Assembly (NCBI GenBank): GCA_014529385.2
Contig: CM043942.1
Span: forward strand, 53,258,647-53,322,646
Length of the DNA stretch: 64,000 bases
DNA from: Adiantum capillus-veneris
Taxonomy: Eukaryota; Streptophyta; Polypodiopsida; Polypodiales; Pteridaceae
Direction of reading: 5' to 3'
Both the position numbers and the translations under genes were made by a program. The notes beneath the pieces are model-generated. The model made no database searches, was not told where the DNA came from, and saw only the letters and a list, made by a program, of their open reading frames with translations. Shown here piece by piece: positions 10,140 through 20,396 of this stretch; the stretch's first letter is position 1; every line of letters begins with the position of its first letter.

Positions 10140-12640
10140 ACTTATGCAATATACTCATAGCAGCATGACAAGCATGTACAGGCAGACCCAAGCATCTTCT
10201 TAGACACTTCCTAATGCAAATCCAGCGTACTTGTCTGCATGGGAGGTTGGATAGAAAGCTAACCTCAATGGTTGCTTGAAGCTGTACGTTTTGAGTAGTG
10301 CAATATTCAGAGGTGGCCATCTGCTCAGAATAGCCCAAAGCCTCCAATGGCCTGTTCTCAAGGGCTGATGGGTCAGGATCGATGACACAAGTCCTCCCAC
10401 AGATGCCCACTACTCTGATCCTCTGAAAACAGCACTCTGCAACCTGTGGCGCCTCAATTGAGACTGCATAGTCGATCCTTGCTCTGTACCTCGAAGAAGA
10501 TGGAGGGTATAGTCTTTGAGCAAGCTCGAACTGCGATGTGAGGACCTCCAGTTGCGTGAAGGCCTCCATCCATCTGGGAGCTACTGACTCTAAAGGTGTG
10601 AGCCACTCGGCTGGTACTGCCTCGCTGATGTCCTGACACATGCTCTGTCCTCCTCTCATGCCCTACAGCTGGACGGTTTGTAGCTCCTCTATCAAACCTG
10701 AGAACTCAAGCCAGTCGCCAAGAGTGCGTGCTGGACCCTCTGCCATGGAACCCCAAGACACATGAGGCCTACTACCAACCAAGTGGCCTCTTTGAGTGCT
10801 GACCATGAGTGGAGGGTCTCCAAGGGCCTCCTGCCTGAGGCACTCGAGCTCTGAGTCGCTGTGGCAACAAATCCTTCCAAGGCTCCTCCCCTGGAAGCAG
10901 TCCTCTGACCACAAACTTCCCAAGAAGGGCTCTGCTCTGCTAAGCTGGGCCTATGATCCCCTAACTCCCCCTGAGAACACGGTAGAGTGATGATATGCCA
11001 AGCTACTTTTTCTTGGGCCATCTGAATGTCGCGCCCTGACCAAAGAAAGTTCTTGATCAGCCTCTCTACCTGGCTGATACAAGAACTCGAAAAGATCAAA
11101 CAAGAGGTAATGTACCACATAGTGCAAACAACACCTGGTTGATCACTACAACTCTGCCTGCCAACGAGAGCCGTGCCGAGCTCCAGTGAAGCAACTTTCT
11201 CTTGATGGACAAGAGGAGGGGAGCAATCTACTGCTCAGGAGACAGATCCAGGCAAACCTGGCAACCCAAGTAACGAACTGCAGTCCCTAGAGGGATCCAT
11301 CCAAAACCCTCACCTGGCAGCCAATCAAGCGTCAGCACTGCCAACCGAGAAAGCCACTGTCTTTCTCCAATTGATCAGTGCGCTTGATGCACAGAAAAAT
11401 GTCTCAAGAGCCTGCTCATACCTGTGTAAGTTTGCCTCATGTCCTCCAAGTACAAAGTTGAGTCGTCTGCAAACTCAGCATTCAATAGCTCATCGCCCCG
11501 AATAGGAAGCGCTAAGCCTCGTAAACCAACCTGCTGGAAAACGAAAAACCTGCTCATCGCCTCAGCATAGAACAGAAAGAGGAAAGGGGCAAGAGGACAG
11601 CCCTGCCTGACCAAATGTGTAAGCAAGAAACGGTCTCCTCTACCTCCTGCAAAAGCACCTCACTGTGTGCACGTCTATGAAGAGTAGACACTCCTCTGAT
11701 CCAAGCATCTGAGAAGCCCATCCTGTGTAGAGTGCCCTCCAGAAGTTCCAGTCAACTTTGTCTTCGTAGGCCTTCTCAAAATCGAGAAGTAGTATCACCA
11801 GATCCTCCCCTTGGAGATGCGCAAGGGCAAAGCCTCCCAAAAGGTGAAGATGTTGTCAAGGATACTGCCCTCCTTAACAAAACCTGTCTGGGTCCCATGG
11901 ATAAGGCTCTCTAGAAGTGGATGAATCCTCAAACTCAGAATCTTGGATAGAATCTTATAGGCTGAGTTGAGGATGGTGATGGATCGCCACTGTCGAATCT
12001 CATCCAAGGAGCCACCTTCCTTAGGAATGAGGTATATCAACCCCTCACTGATGCTGTCTGGCATCTCGCCTGTGTGCAAGATGTACTAAAAGGCGCTGCA
12101 AAGGTTTGAGCCTAGTAAATCCCAATACTCCAAGAAGAAGCTGGGAGTCAAACCATCCTCACCGGGACAGCTACCACGAGGAAGTGCTCTGAGGGATGTA
12201 TGGAGCTCTTCTAACTGGAGAGGCAGCTCAAGACTCTGACGCATCTCCTCAGTCACAAGACAAGGCATCTGTGCCCAAACCTGCTCTCTGCATGCATCCC
12301 GACGCTCTGACTTTGGCTTTGCGGACAGCAAGCCTCGGTAAAAGTCAATGGCAACTGCATGCATATCCTCTGGCTCTGAAGCTACAAACCCGTCAGGTCT
12401 TCTCAACTGGCTGACACTAGCGTGCGCATGGCGGGGACCCACCGTCTCAAAGAACGCCCCAATCACTCTGTCACCTACCTGGGTCCACTGAGATGCCTGT
12501 CGATGGAAAGCGAACTCATGACGCCTCTCCTCTATGCTAACTAGCTCCTGGCGAGCCTACTGCAACTGCTCCTGCACCCAAGAACTGTTTGAATCCTGCT
12601 CCTGCATCCTCTGCAAGGAAGCAACACCCCGTCCGAGACA
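10140..12640 (-). pseudogene. LINE (L1-like) reverse transcriptase remnant
   Basis: Minus-strand frames, broken by many shifts, follow the order of a plant LINE ORF2 after the endonuclease: FFETVGPRHAHASVSQLRRP and PGEDGLTPSFF (12466-12086), SEGLIYLIPKEGGSLDEIRQ and an RSITILNSAYKILSKIL block (12079-11795), LLLDFEKAYEDKVDWNFW (about 11810), VRQGCPLAPFLFLFYAEAM and the catalytic FADDSTLYL (11626-11375), and a zf-RVT-like KNFLWSGRDIQMAQEKVAW (11120 on). The endonuclease is missing, so the copy is 5'-truncated. The 3' limit and a poly(A) tail could not be placed; a CT tract lies at about 10069-10090. Its 5' part is repeated at 20954 and 25466. Confidence 0.85.
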
Positions 12641-12899
12641 GAGGGTCAATGTTACGTACTTTTGAGTAGAAAAGCTCATTGAACTGAGTAGTCCAACCGA
12701 GAAGTTCTGCAAATGAAAGCAAGAAAAAGAGCTCCACGCAATTAGTAACGAAATTTCCTAAGCTCCAAATGCTGTAATTATAACAAAGATCGATAAGCTT
12801 GCTTGGTCATGACAAGGCTTGATCAGACCCAGGTTTAGCAGAAAGCAAGGTTGGCGCCATTAAAGCTTGAAACTGTAGAAAAAATGACCTTTGCATATA

Positions 12900-12996
12900 A
12901 GGCACGCTGCACTCTAGTCATGCAGAGCTGCATGTCTTCTCCACATGCGGTGCAGGCGATGGCGGCTGTGGAAGGTGAGGGAGGAGGTGCAGCAAC
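12900..12996 (+). other. Possible promoter and first-exon relic in the tandem unit
   Basis: TTTGCATATAAGGCACGC at about 12889 resembles a TATA region and is followed by ATGGCGGCTGTGGAAG/GTGAGGG, a start codon with a GT donor-like site, near 12960. The same block recurs in copies B (about 21891) and C (about 26498), with the TATA-like part lost in copy B. It may be the promoter end of a captured plant gene. No following exon is recognisable. Confidence 0.25.
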
Positions 12997-13519
12997 AGCA
13001 GGTTAAATGGCGTCCGAGGAGCTGCAGTCTGCAAAGCCTACAAATGAAAGTTGAGAGAGCGCACAGAAGAATTTTGAAAACTTGAGTGCACTGCGTGGAA
13101 TGCATAGACCTTTGGAACCTGGGTGGCGCAACCGGACTCGACTCTAGAAGCGCCGTTACTCAGATGGTAGGCAGCTGACGAGAGTTGACTGGGAGAGGAC
13201 TGCATCCTTTCGCCCTTCGAAAAGACCTTGCTGGGTTGCTGCAAGTAGTCGACGCATTACGAATATCATCTCGGTACTTCCAAAAACATTGCATGAAACT
13301 GAATTAGGCACTTGGATTTAGACACCTTAATCTTGTCAGTTTTCTAGTTTGGCATTGCTGTTTTATGTTTGTTGCCTACAATCTGGGTCCTACTTTATTA
13401 GATCATCACATGCACTGGCGTAGTGTGGCTGTGACGGTAATTTACAAGCTTTTGAAGCTATTAGCAGTATGAGCTCATGAAGAGGGATTGCATATGAGTG
13501 ACTTCATCTTGCAACATTC

Positions 13520-13721
13520 TTCTTGCTGTCTAAGATGTTGTACGTGTTGGAGTGCAATGACTGCACAATATGCCCAACATGGTTGGATGTTAAATGAAGT
13601 CCGTTCCTCAAATGCAATCACCTTTGCATGCGCCTTGAAGAGTTGTTGGCATTGGGCAAGAAAATTTGGTGAGAATGCTAGTTGCGGGGCCATTGCGTAT
13701 AGTTGCTTGGCATTGCTTTGA
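13520..13721 (+). pseudogene. PPR fragment in tandem copy A
   Basis: The plus-strand frame reads WSAMTAQYAQHGWMLNEV, SSNAITFACALKSC and then a Gly-rich segment ending at a stop at 13719-13721. This matches the B-helix and following repeat start of a plant PPR protein. The piece is less than two repeats long. A longer minus-strand frame across the same bases has no domain and was treated as a shadow. Confidence 0.55.
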
Positions 13722-15540
13722 TCCACATGCATGCAAAATGAGACGTCCAGTGAGAGAGAGAGAGAGAGAGCTTTGTATAAGCAGATACCTTACGTTGCGC
13801 TCCTTGCTTGCTCAAGTCTCCAGCTTGCGCAGCGCAAAGCTTTCTTTATGCAAGCGCTAGTTTTATTACAAGCATGCATCATATATGGCTTAAAAGGAAC
13901 GCACGAAAGGCACGCAGTGCCAACAAATTCACAAGGGGCTTTAGACAGCTTACCATATGGTAAAAAAAAATATAATTGCTAGATGATTTACTAGTTCCAA
14001 TACGTACAAACATCTAGTAAGAGTGCAAACTAGCAAAAAAAAAACAACTCCTAGATGCTACATATAGTAATTCTCTTACTATATGGAGATTTGAATAGCC
14101 ATATGATAATTTAAGTCTCAATATGGTAAGTAAATTGCTAGTTCAATGTAGGAGTTGACTCACTTACTAGTTTGATCTTACATATGAGTGCTCTCAAACT
14201 AGTAAGTCAACTAGCAATTTTTGTTTACGACCTAGAAATTCATCTAGCAATATATGAGGACGGTTGCTTGCAAACTAGTAATTCATCTGGAAACTTTTTT
14301 GTAAACGAGCTAGTAGTTCACCTAGTAATTCATTAAGGAGCATGCAGACACAAACTAGTAATTCATCACGAAATTTTCTCCTGAGCAAAAAATTTAGGAG
14401 AGTTTTCTTCAACATTAGGAGATTAAAGTATGCTTAATTCATAAAGATGGCAACAAATAGAATGAAGTTTAGCAATCTTTCAAAACGTGCATTACATGCT
14501 ACAATTCTTAAATCATGTTGTTGGATTATAAAAGTACTTGTCATATGTTACAATCATATCCTTCATGGATAAAGGGCCAAAAATTTCAAAATAAAAAACT
14601 ATCAAGGCTTCCAACAACAAAAGCCATGTAACTAAAATCTTCACACATAGTGGAAGTATTAGCATCATCGTTTGCTCTCTTCTCGAGGAAACTATTCGAT
14701 CTCTGCATAGCAAAATAGGTAGGTTTGATCAAGTGGTACAAGTCTTGTACTTTCTTGAGATTCAGGCACATCATTAATATAGTTTCTTTGTCATCCCTGG
14801 GCAAATTTTGCGCCTACACAATTGTCACAACAAAATAACATGATTTAAAGAGAGACACATTATTTTTGTAAACATAAGTAAGGCAATGTTGTTAGCTTTT
14901 ATTACAAACCTAAGATTTTAGAAAATATTGATTTTGAATCATTGAACATCCCGATTCATTGAACATTCCCCATCAGATTTGTGCTCCTAAACATTTAAAG
15001 TCCACTCTTTTATTTTATAGCCACATGCAAAAAGAATCTCATTAATGTGAAGAAAAATACCTTTTTCTTTTTAAGCTTTAAAGACTTTGAAGCTTGATCT
15101 TTCTCTTTTAGTAGCTCTTCAATCTCATAAGTATAGAAGTGGCAAAACATAGCTTTTTAATAACATTACAATTAAGTAGGGTAAGTGTTTTATAAAATAA
15201 ATATCCATGTGAAACATGTTTGAATAGCACATTGCACTTTAGTGTGCTTTTTCTTTTTTGTTCTTGGTTTACACCATGTGCCCTTTCATTGATTTTTTCC
15301 TTCACAAAAATTCAAAAACAGTGTGCAATCTTAATTGACACAACAAAAAGTTCTAGAGAAAAAAATACATGAAGTAGAATTGTACCAGGTTTATGATATG
15401 GTCAACACACTCATCAAATTCATCGTTTACTTCCATATCCTTTTATTAAAAATAGTTGACAAACTCTTCATCTTGCATATAGTTTCTATATGCCTGACAT
15501 TCAAAATAGTTTACCCGCATTAAGCAATACAATTTGGATC

Positions 15541-15634
15541 ACACACACACACACACAAAAACACAAATTAGCCGAATTTACCTCAATTATTTCAATTTCT
15601 ATCTTTGTGTGTGTGTGTGTGTGTGTGTGTGTGG

Positions 15635-15680
<46 letters not shown>
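15541..15680. repeat. CA/GT and GA microsatellites (copy A)
   Basis: A (CA)n tract near 15541-15556, a (GT)n tract near 15606-15633 and a (GA)n tract near 15637-15678 lie within about 140 bp. The equivalent tracts occur in copy B at about 24580-24745 with different lengths. Reading frames through them are artefacts. Confidence 0.95.
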
Positions 15681-15681
<1 letters not shown>

Positions 15682-15907
15682 TAAACCCCACATACCTCAT
15701 AAGCATCTGCCATCACTTTGTGAAGCATGATTTTCCCATAGCATCTTAGGAACATATACTTTCGTCACTCTCTAAACACATAATAACAAATTTTATCATC
15801 ATAGGTCATATATTATTGTTATTTTAAGATAAAAGTGCTTACATCACTACAAGAGGCTATTCATATTAGCGACGCTCACACAATGACGCTCAAAAAAAAT
15901 TTTCCGG

Positions 15908-15959
15908 GTCGCTATGAGCGTCGCAAATTTACAAGTAAATTTGCGACGCTCATAGCGAC
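15908..15959. repeat. Perfect 25-bp-arm palindrome in CACTA-1 left end
   Basis: GTCGCTATGAGCGTCGCAAA and five more bases are followed by a 2-base AA loop and the exact complement, ending ATAGCGAC. It contains two copies of the subterminal motif in opposite orientation. A second perfect palindrome of 29 bp, AAAAACTCAGATCT around a central C, lies at 15994-16022. Confidence 0.95.
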
Positions 15960-16049
15960 ACCGATTGGGCTAAAAAAATAACAGAGAGTGCTCAAAAACT
16001 CAGATCTCAGATCTGAGTTTTTCGACGCCCTCAAGCAAGGAGCAGGTAA

Positions 16050-16105
16050 CGCTCTCCCTCTCTCTCTCTCCTCTCTCTCTCTCTCCTCTCTTTCCACACA
16101 CACAT

Positions 16106-16136
<31 letters not shown>

Positions 16137-16500
16137 AGAGGAAGGAGAGCCAGGTATGCTCCTTCCCTCTCCTCACTCTCATGTTCCCTTCCCCTCTTTC
16201 TCTCTCCCTCTCTCTCTCTCTCACACACACACACACATACACACACACATAGTGTTTTTGAGAGAGAGAGAGAGAGAGAGAGTACAAACATAAACAAAAA
16301 ACGCACACACACATACATAAACAAAGAATGCACACACACATTGAGAGAGGAAAAGAGAGAGAGAGAGAGATGCATAAACAAAAAACGCACACATTGAAAG
16401 AGGGAAAAGAGAGAGAGAACATGCATAAACAAAAAACGCACACATTGAGAGAGGAAAAGAGAGAGAAAACATGCATAAACAAAAAAACTCACACACATTG
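16050..16500. repeat. CT/CA/GA low-complexity block in CACTA-1
   Basis: Alternating CT, CA and GA tracts occur with a repeated unit of about 60 bp (AACATGCATAAACAAAAAAC, CACACATTGAGAGAGG) from about 16280 to 16500. No coding meaning is supported. Confidence 0.9.
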
Positions 16501-16571
16501 AGTAGAGAAAGAGAGAGAAACTAATTTAACGTCGTAGGAAACTAATTAAAATTAAAAGACCTAAAGATCTA

Positions 16572-16650
16572 GCCGACGAGGAGTTGAACTCAAGACCTAT
16601 TATTCAAGAGGGAAATGGCATAACCAATCTATCATACTTGGCATGGGTGA
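16572..16650 (-). repeat. tRNA-like (SINE-head-like) segment
   Basis: Read on the minus strand, GATTGGTTATGCCATTTCCC is followed by CTCTTGAATAATAGGTCTTG and then AGTTCAACTCCTCG. This resembles a tRNA D-arm, an anticodon-stem-like CCT...AGG and a T-arm/B-box GTTCAANTC. The acceptor stem is not evident, so it is not a functional tRNA gene. It could be a SINE head or a diverged tRNA relic. Confidence 0.3.
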
Positions 16651-16710
16651 TATAAAGGTTATACCATTTATCTATTTTTATTGGCACACACATCCACACA
16701 CGCGCAGACA

Positions 16711-17406
16711 CAAGAAGAAGAGAGTTATAACGTCGTAGGAAACTATCCTAAAAGACGTTAAAGATTAGGTTAGATGTAGACTTATATTAAATTAGATTTA
16801 GGTTTATTTAAGTTAAATTAGATTAGATTTAGGTTTATTTTTAATTAGATTTACGTTTATTTATGCTAGATTTAGATTTACGTTATATTAGATTAGATTT
16901 AGGTCTCCATAGACTGCGATGCCTGCATGAAGCGGGTGAAGAAATCCCTCAATGGAATATAGGGTATTGCTGCCTTCACTCATGGTGGGCTCCGTCGATC
17001 CAAAAGTACTGGTGAAATGTCTTCAGAAGATAGGGAAGAAGGTGGATCTTCAGGGCGGCAAGAGTCACTACATCCCCGACACAATGACCATCTAGACAAC
17101 CTCTAGTCATTCAACAGCAACTTCAAAGTTAGTAACAAGAGCAAGAACGGTCTAAAGGGCCAATTGCTGTCGTCAGATGTGGATGGAGATGAGGCAGCGT
17201 CACCGCCGGAAGTTAACTCTCACATCTTTAGTGATGAGAATGCCAACTCTTGTCGAGTTATGTGAAAAATTATGTGTTAAATCAGTTTTAAGGTTCTTAT
17301 AATCCCTGTTAGTTTAGTTCTTTGTTTTTAATATAACATAATTTACGTTAGATTTAGATTTATGTTATATTAGATTAGACTTAGGTTTATTTAGGTTTAT
17401 TTAGGT

Positions 17407-17442
<36 letters not shown>

Positions 17443-17580
17443 GAAGAAGAGAGTTTTAACGTCGTAGGAAACTATCCCAAAAGACGTTAAAGATTAAGTT
17501 AGATGTAGACTTACGTTAAATTAAATTTAGGTTTATTTTTAGTTAGATTTACGTTTATTTAGATTTACGCTTATTTACGT
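16711..17580. repeat. Pair of direct repeats flanking the captured HIPP fragment
   Basis: The sequence AAGAAGAAGAGAGTT..AACGTCGTAGGAAACTATC...AGACGTTAAAGATTA starts at about 16712 and again at 17441, an offset of about 729 bp. Each is followed by AT-rich TTAGGTTTATT-type sequence. A closer pair, TATATTAGATTAGA followed by TTAGG, lies immediately left (about 16885) and a short distance right (about 17365) of the HIPP fragment. Confidence 0.8.
16912..17265 (+). pseudogene. Captured HIPP (heavy-metal-associated isoprenylated plant protein) fragment
   Basis: The first frame reads DCDACMKRVKKSLNGI, a metal-binding CxxC loop and helix of an HMA domain, then an in-frame stop. The adjacent frame continues VGSVDPKVLVKCLQKIGKKV, the last strand and helix of the same domain. 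The first frame then resumes with SPPEVNSHIFSDENANSC and RVM before a TGA at 17263-17265. CRVM-stop is a CaaX-type prenylation motif, the defining end of HIPP proteins. The left border is directly after an AG (CTCCATAG), so the piece starts like an internal exon. Two frame changes and one stop make it non-functional. It lies inside CACTA-1 between direct repeats. Confidence 0.8.
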
Positions 17581-17874
17581 TAGATCGAGTCCACGCAAGA
17601 ATTACTTACGGTTTAGGGTTTAGAGTTAGACGAACAATGAAAAGATCTACTGTGAAAAGATGTTAAGATGCTGTGAAGTGCTACAGCTAGAGAAGAGGCA
17701 AAGGGGTTTTGTCCACTACATGCAGTATCATATAGACGTGGGTCTGTAGATTTCTTGTACCCACAAATATAGGTATTGACCAATAAAGACGAGATTATAA
17801 CCCGGTGGTTCTGATCTCCGTGCACCTCTAAACCGAGGTGTGTGGGGATTGGACATGACTAGAGAATGTGAGGT

Positions 17875-17875
<1 letters not shown>

Positions 17876-17923
<48 letters not shown>
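17876..17923. repeat. GA microsatellite
   Basis: An uninterrupted (AG)n run of more than 40 bp lies just upstream of the TNP2 start in CACTA-1. Confidence 0.95.
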
Positions 17924-17926
<3 letters not shown>

Positions 17927-17988
17927 GACGAAGAATGCCAATAGAATATTAAATTTGTTGTCCAGGTTATAAGATTTTTATCCTCATT

Positions 17989-19855
17989 ATGAGTAGTGAC
18001 GAGGATGTGGGACCGTCCAACCGAAACACCTATCTCTCAACGAGGGTCTTATGTCCTTGTAATCAATGCAAGCATGCTGTGCGACGGACAAGACGTGTTT
18101 CTTTGCAGCACGTTCGCGAATTTGGCGAGTTTGATCCATCTATTATAGATCGAGTTGTTGCCAATTATAACTCGTCGGACTCTGACGCTGGCCAACAAGC
18201 AACAATCTTGCAACCCAATAGACGTGTTCGCAGGCGCTTTGGTTAAGCAGCATATGTGAGGCCACAAAATGTAGCCTCTAACAGCTCGGGGGATGATCAT
18301 GCAGAGCACATTCCCAACGAGGCAATGTTTGAGTCCGAGATTGATGAAATGATCGAGACGATCATGGATTCAGAAAGGCTTATCTATGATGATATGAAAA
18401 TTGAAGCCGATACGCCATTGTATAATGGAGCACGTATGTCTAGATTGAAAGCACTCCTGGTTTTTCTCAACATGCAGGCAAAGTTTGGATGGAGTGACAC
18501 TAGCGTCACAGCGCTTTTCAGGTGATCTATTACAATTAGTTTACTTTAATAAAACTCTAAATGTATAATGATCTGATAGATTTTTACACGACTGTATCGT
18601 ATTTTTATGTTGTGTAGATTGCTTAAAGAGCACATACTACCAGCTGACAATGTGATGCCAGATTCCCGAGATGAAGCAAGAAAGATTTTGCGAAACTTGG
18701 GGATGGATTACAATTCTATCCACGCTTGTCCTAATGACTGCATTCTTTTCAGAGGGGAATACATAGACATGGAGAAGTGTCCGAAATGTGATTCCGAAAG
18801 ATATCGAGTAGATCTCCACGAGACAAAAATTCCACAAAAGGTTTTGCGACATTTTCCTCTGCTTCCTCGCATCAAGCATTTCTTCGAATGTAAGTCCATG
18901 GCCGCCCTAGCATCATGGCATGAGGAGAATAAATCTTCGGATGGTGTGCTACGAATTCCTGCAGATTGCGCAGCCTGGAAACATATAGATGGAACATGGT
19001 CGGATTTTGCCAGGAAGCTCGAAATTTGCGCTTAGGCTTGGCTATGGATGGCGTAAATCCATTTGGTCAAAGATCAACATCTTACAGTGTATGGCCCGTT
19101 GTCATCGTCAACTACAACATTCCCCTGTGGTTGACTACGAAGAAGGGGCACCTATGGCTAAGCTTGATTGTGCCAGGGCGATATAAAGTGGGGAATATGG
19201 ATGTGTATCTTCGTCCACTATTGGAAGAGCTTTGATCAGAGGCATTCTAATGTGGACCATGCATGACTATCCCGGGCTAACAGAATGCTCAGGTGATCTA
19301 TTGACACTCCTCACTCAAACACTGTAAATCTTGTTTTTTCGCATAGTTGATCTATTATCATGTGTATACATGCAGGGCTTCAAACAAGCGGATACAGAGC
19401 ATGTGTCACATGTGGACCTAAACTGAATGCACGTAGGGCTCCCTCACTGAAGAAGCAAATCTACGAAGGTCATCAAGCGTATCTTCCAGAGAATCATGTG
19501 TTACGTGACGGCTTTTTGGGAAGAGAGCCACCAAGGATGTCTGCACAAGCATGGTTAGAGCAGAAGGAGATGTGCGATGACGGATTGCCTCCAGGGATGA
19601 AGAGACTATCTCTATGGTACAAGTACGCAAGCAGGAAGGGCTTAAGCGCCCTGATGGACATTCTCAATTCTCGCGGCGGCATGGTTAGTATTAGGGTTTA
19701 CTCTTTTCTATTTTTTGTATTGTTTTATAAATGTCGTTATATGTTTATACTTACTGAAAGCTGTCTTATTGTCTTTTTTTACAGAATCCGACAGATACGC
19801 CGCTTGGACGCGATGAGACGTCTGACTAGACGACGTCAGTTTAGCGGTAGCTAGA
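17989..19855 (+). pseudogene. CACTA TNP2-like transposase, degenerate
   Basis: The start MSSDEDVGPSNRNTYLSTRV leads into a Cys-rich CPCNQCKH transposase-associated motif. TNP2 (Transposase_21) blocks follow: YNSIHACPNDCILFRGEY with CPKC, WKHIDGTWSDFA, NLRLGLAMDGVNPFG, SYSVWPVVIVNYNIPLW, MDVYLRPLLEEL, a WTMHDYPGLTECSG block, and a ACVTCGPKLNAR block. Breaks seen: an in-frame TAA at 18244-18246, a frame change near 19010 and another near 19230. Likely introns lie at about 18523-18617 and 19291-19375. Both begin GTGATCTATT. The gene stops after a LSLWYKYASRKG block without the C-terminal DUF4218/DUF4216 regions, so the protein cannot be active. Confidence 0.88.
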
Positions 19856-20204
19856 TAGCATTAGTTTAAGGTTTCTCATAGCTTATGTATCATGAGACGA
19901 ATTTTATACGTCTTTTTGAACCATATATTATTAACATTTGTCACCGCAGTTCATTTTGCCAATCAATTCTTTATGCCTATGATGTTGTACAATTGTCATT
20001 ATTACATTTGCCAATCAATTCATTTTGCCTATGATGTGTACAATTGTCAATTTTACGCTTGTCAATTTTGCAAACAATGCGTCTTGTGGGTGACTATTTT
20101 GGGTCTATTATCTACCCTTGCACTTTTTTCAAAAAGTGAATCAAGTACAATATGGTTGATGGGTGGCAGGGCATTCAATGCCCTGTCAGCAAATTTTTTT
20201 TTCT

Positions 20205-20396
20205 CTCGGACGTCGCTATAACCGTCGCTATTTATGGCTCTGTAGCGTCGCTATAGACTTCTGTGTAAACGTCGCTATGACCGTCGCTATATAGCGACGC
20301 TCTCATAGCGACGCTATTAGCGACGCCGGGGGTTATAAAAACCCAGTGTATTTCCGTCGCTAACAGCGTCACAAGAGCACACAACCTCTTGTAGTG
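20205..20396. repeat. CACTA-1 right subterminal repeat region
   Basis: At least eight copies of GTCGCTAT or its complement ATAGCGAC occur in both orientations within about 170 bp. In En/Spm elements such short subterminal repeats bind the accessory protein TNPA. That role here is by analogy. Confidence 0.85.

Larger units (their letters stand above)
15845..20396 (+). mobile_element. CACTA-1, En/Spm-type DNA transposon (4552 bp)
   Basis: The ends are CACTACAAGAGG (15845) and its exact complement CCTCTTGTAGTG (ending 20396), flanked by a 3-bp duplication CAT at 15842-15844 and 20397-20399, as expected for CACTA elements. Tandem copy B has the uninterrupted site GCTTACATGAGTAGC near 24903. Subterminal regions carry many copies of a GTCGCTAT/AGCGACGC motif. 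Inside lie a captured HIPP fragment and a broken TNP2 gene on the plus strand. No second (Ptta) gene was seen and the TNP2 catalytic part is missing, so the element is non-autonomous. Confidence 0.93.

Noticed and set aside
13475-13732. Minus-strand frame opposite the PPR fragment (also at 22444-22872)
   Set aside because: The plus strand reads a PPR motif; the minus frame is its shadow, extended by GA repeats in copy B.
16031-16498. Long minus-strand frames rich in CVCV and LSLF repeats
   Set aside because: They are translations of CA/GA/CT microsatellites in every frame; no domain, and frame length follows from the repeat.
17597-17625. Telomere-like TTTAGGG repeats
   Set aside because: Only about two adjacent units are present, within AT-rich TTAGGTTT-type sequence.
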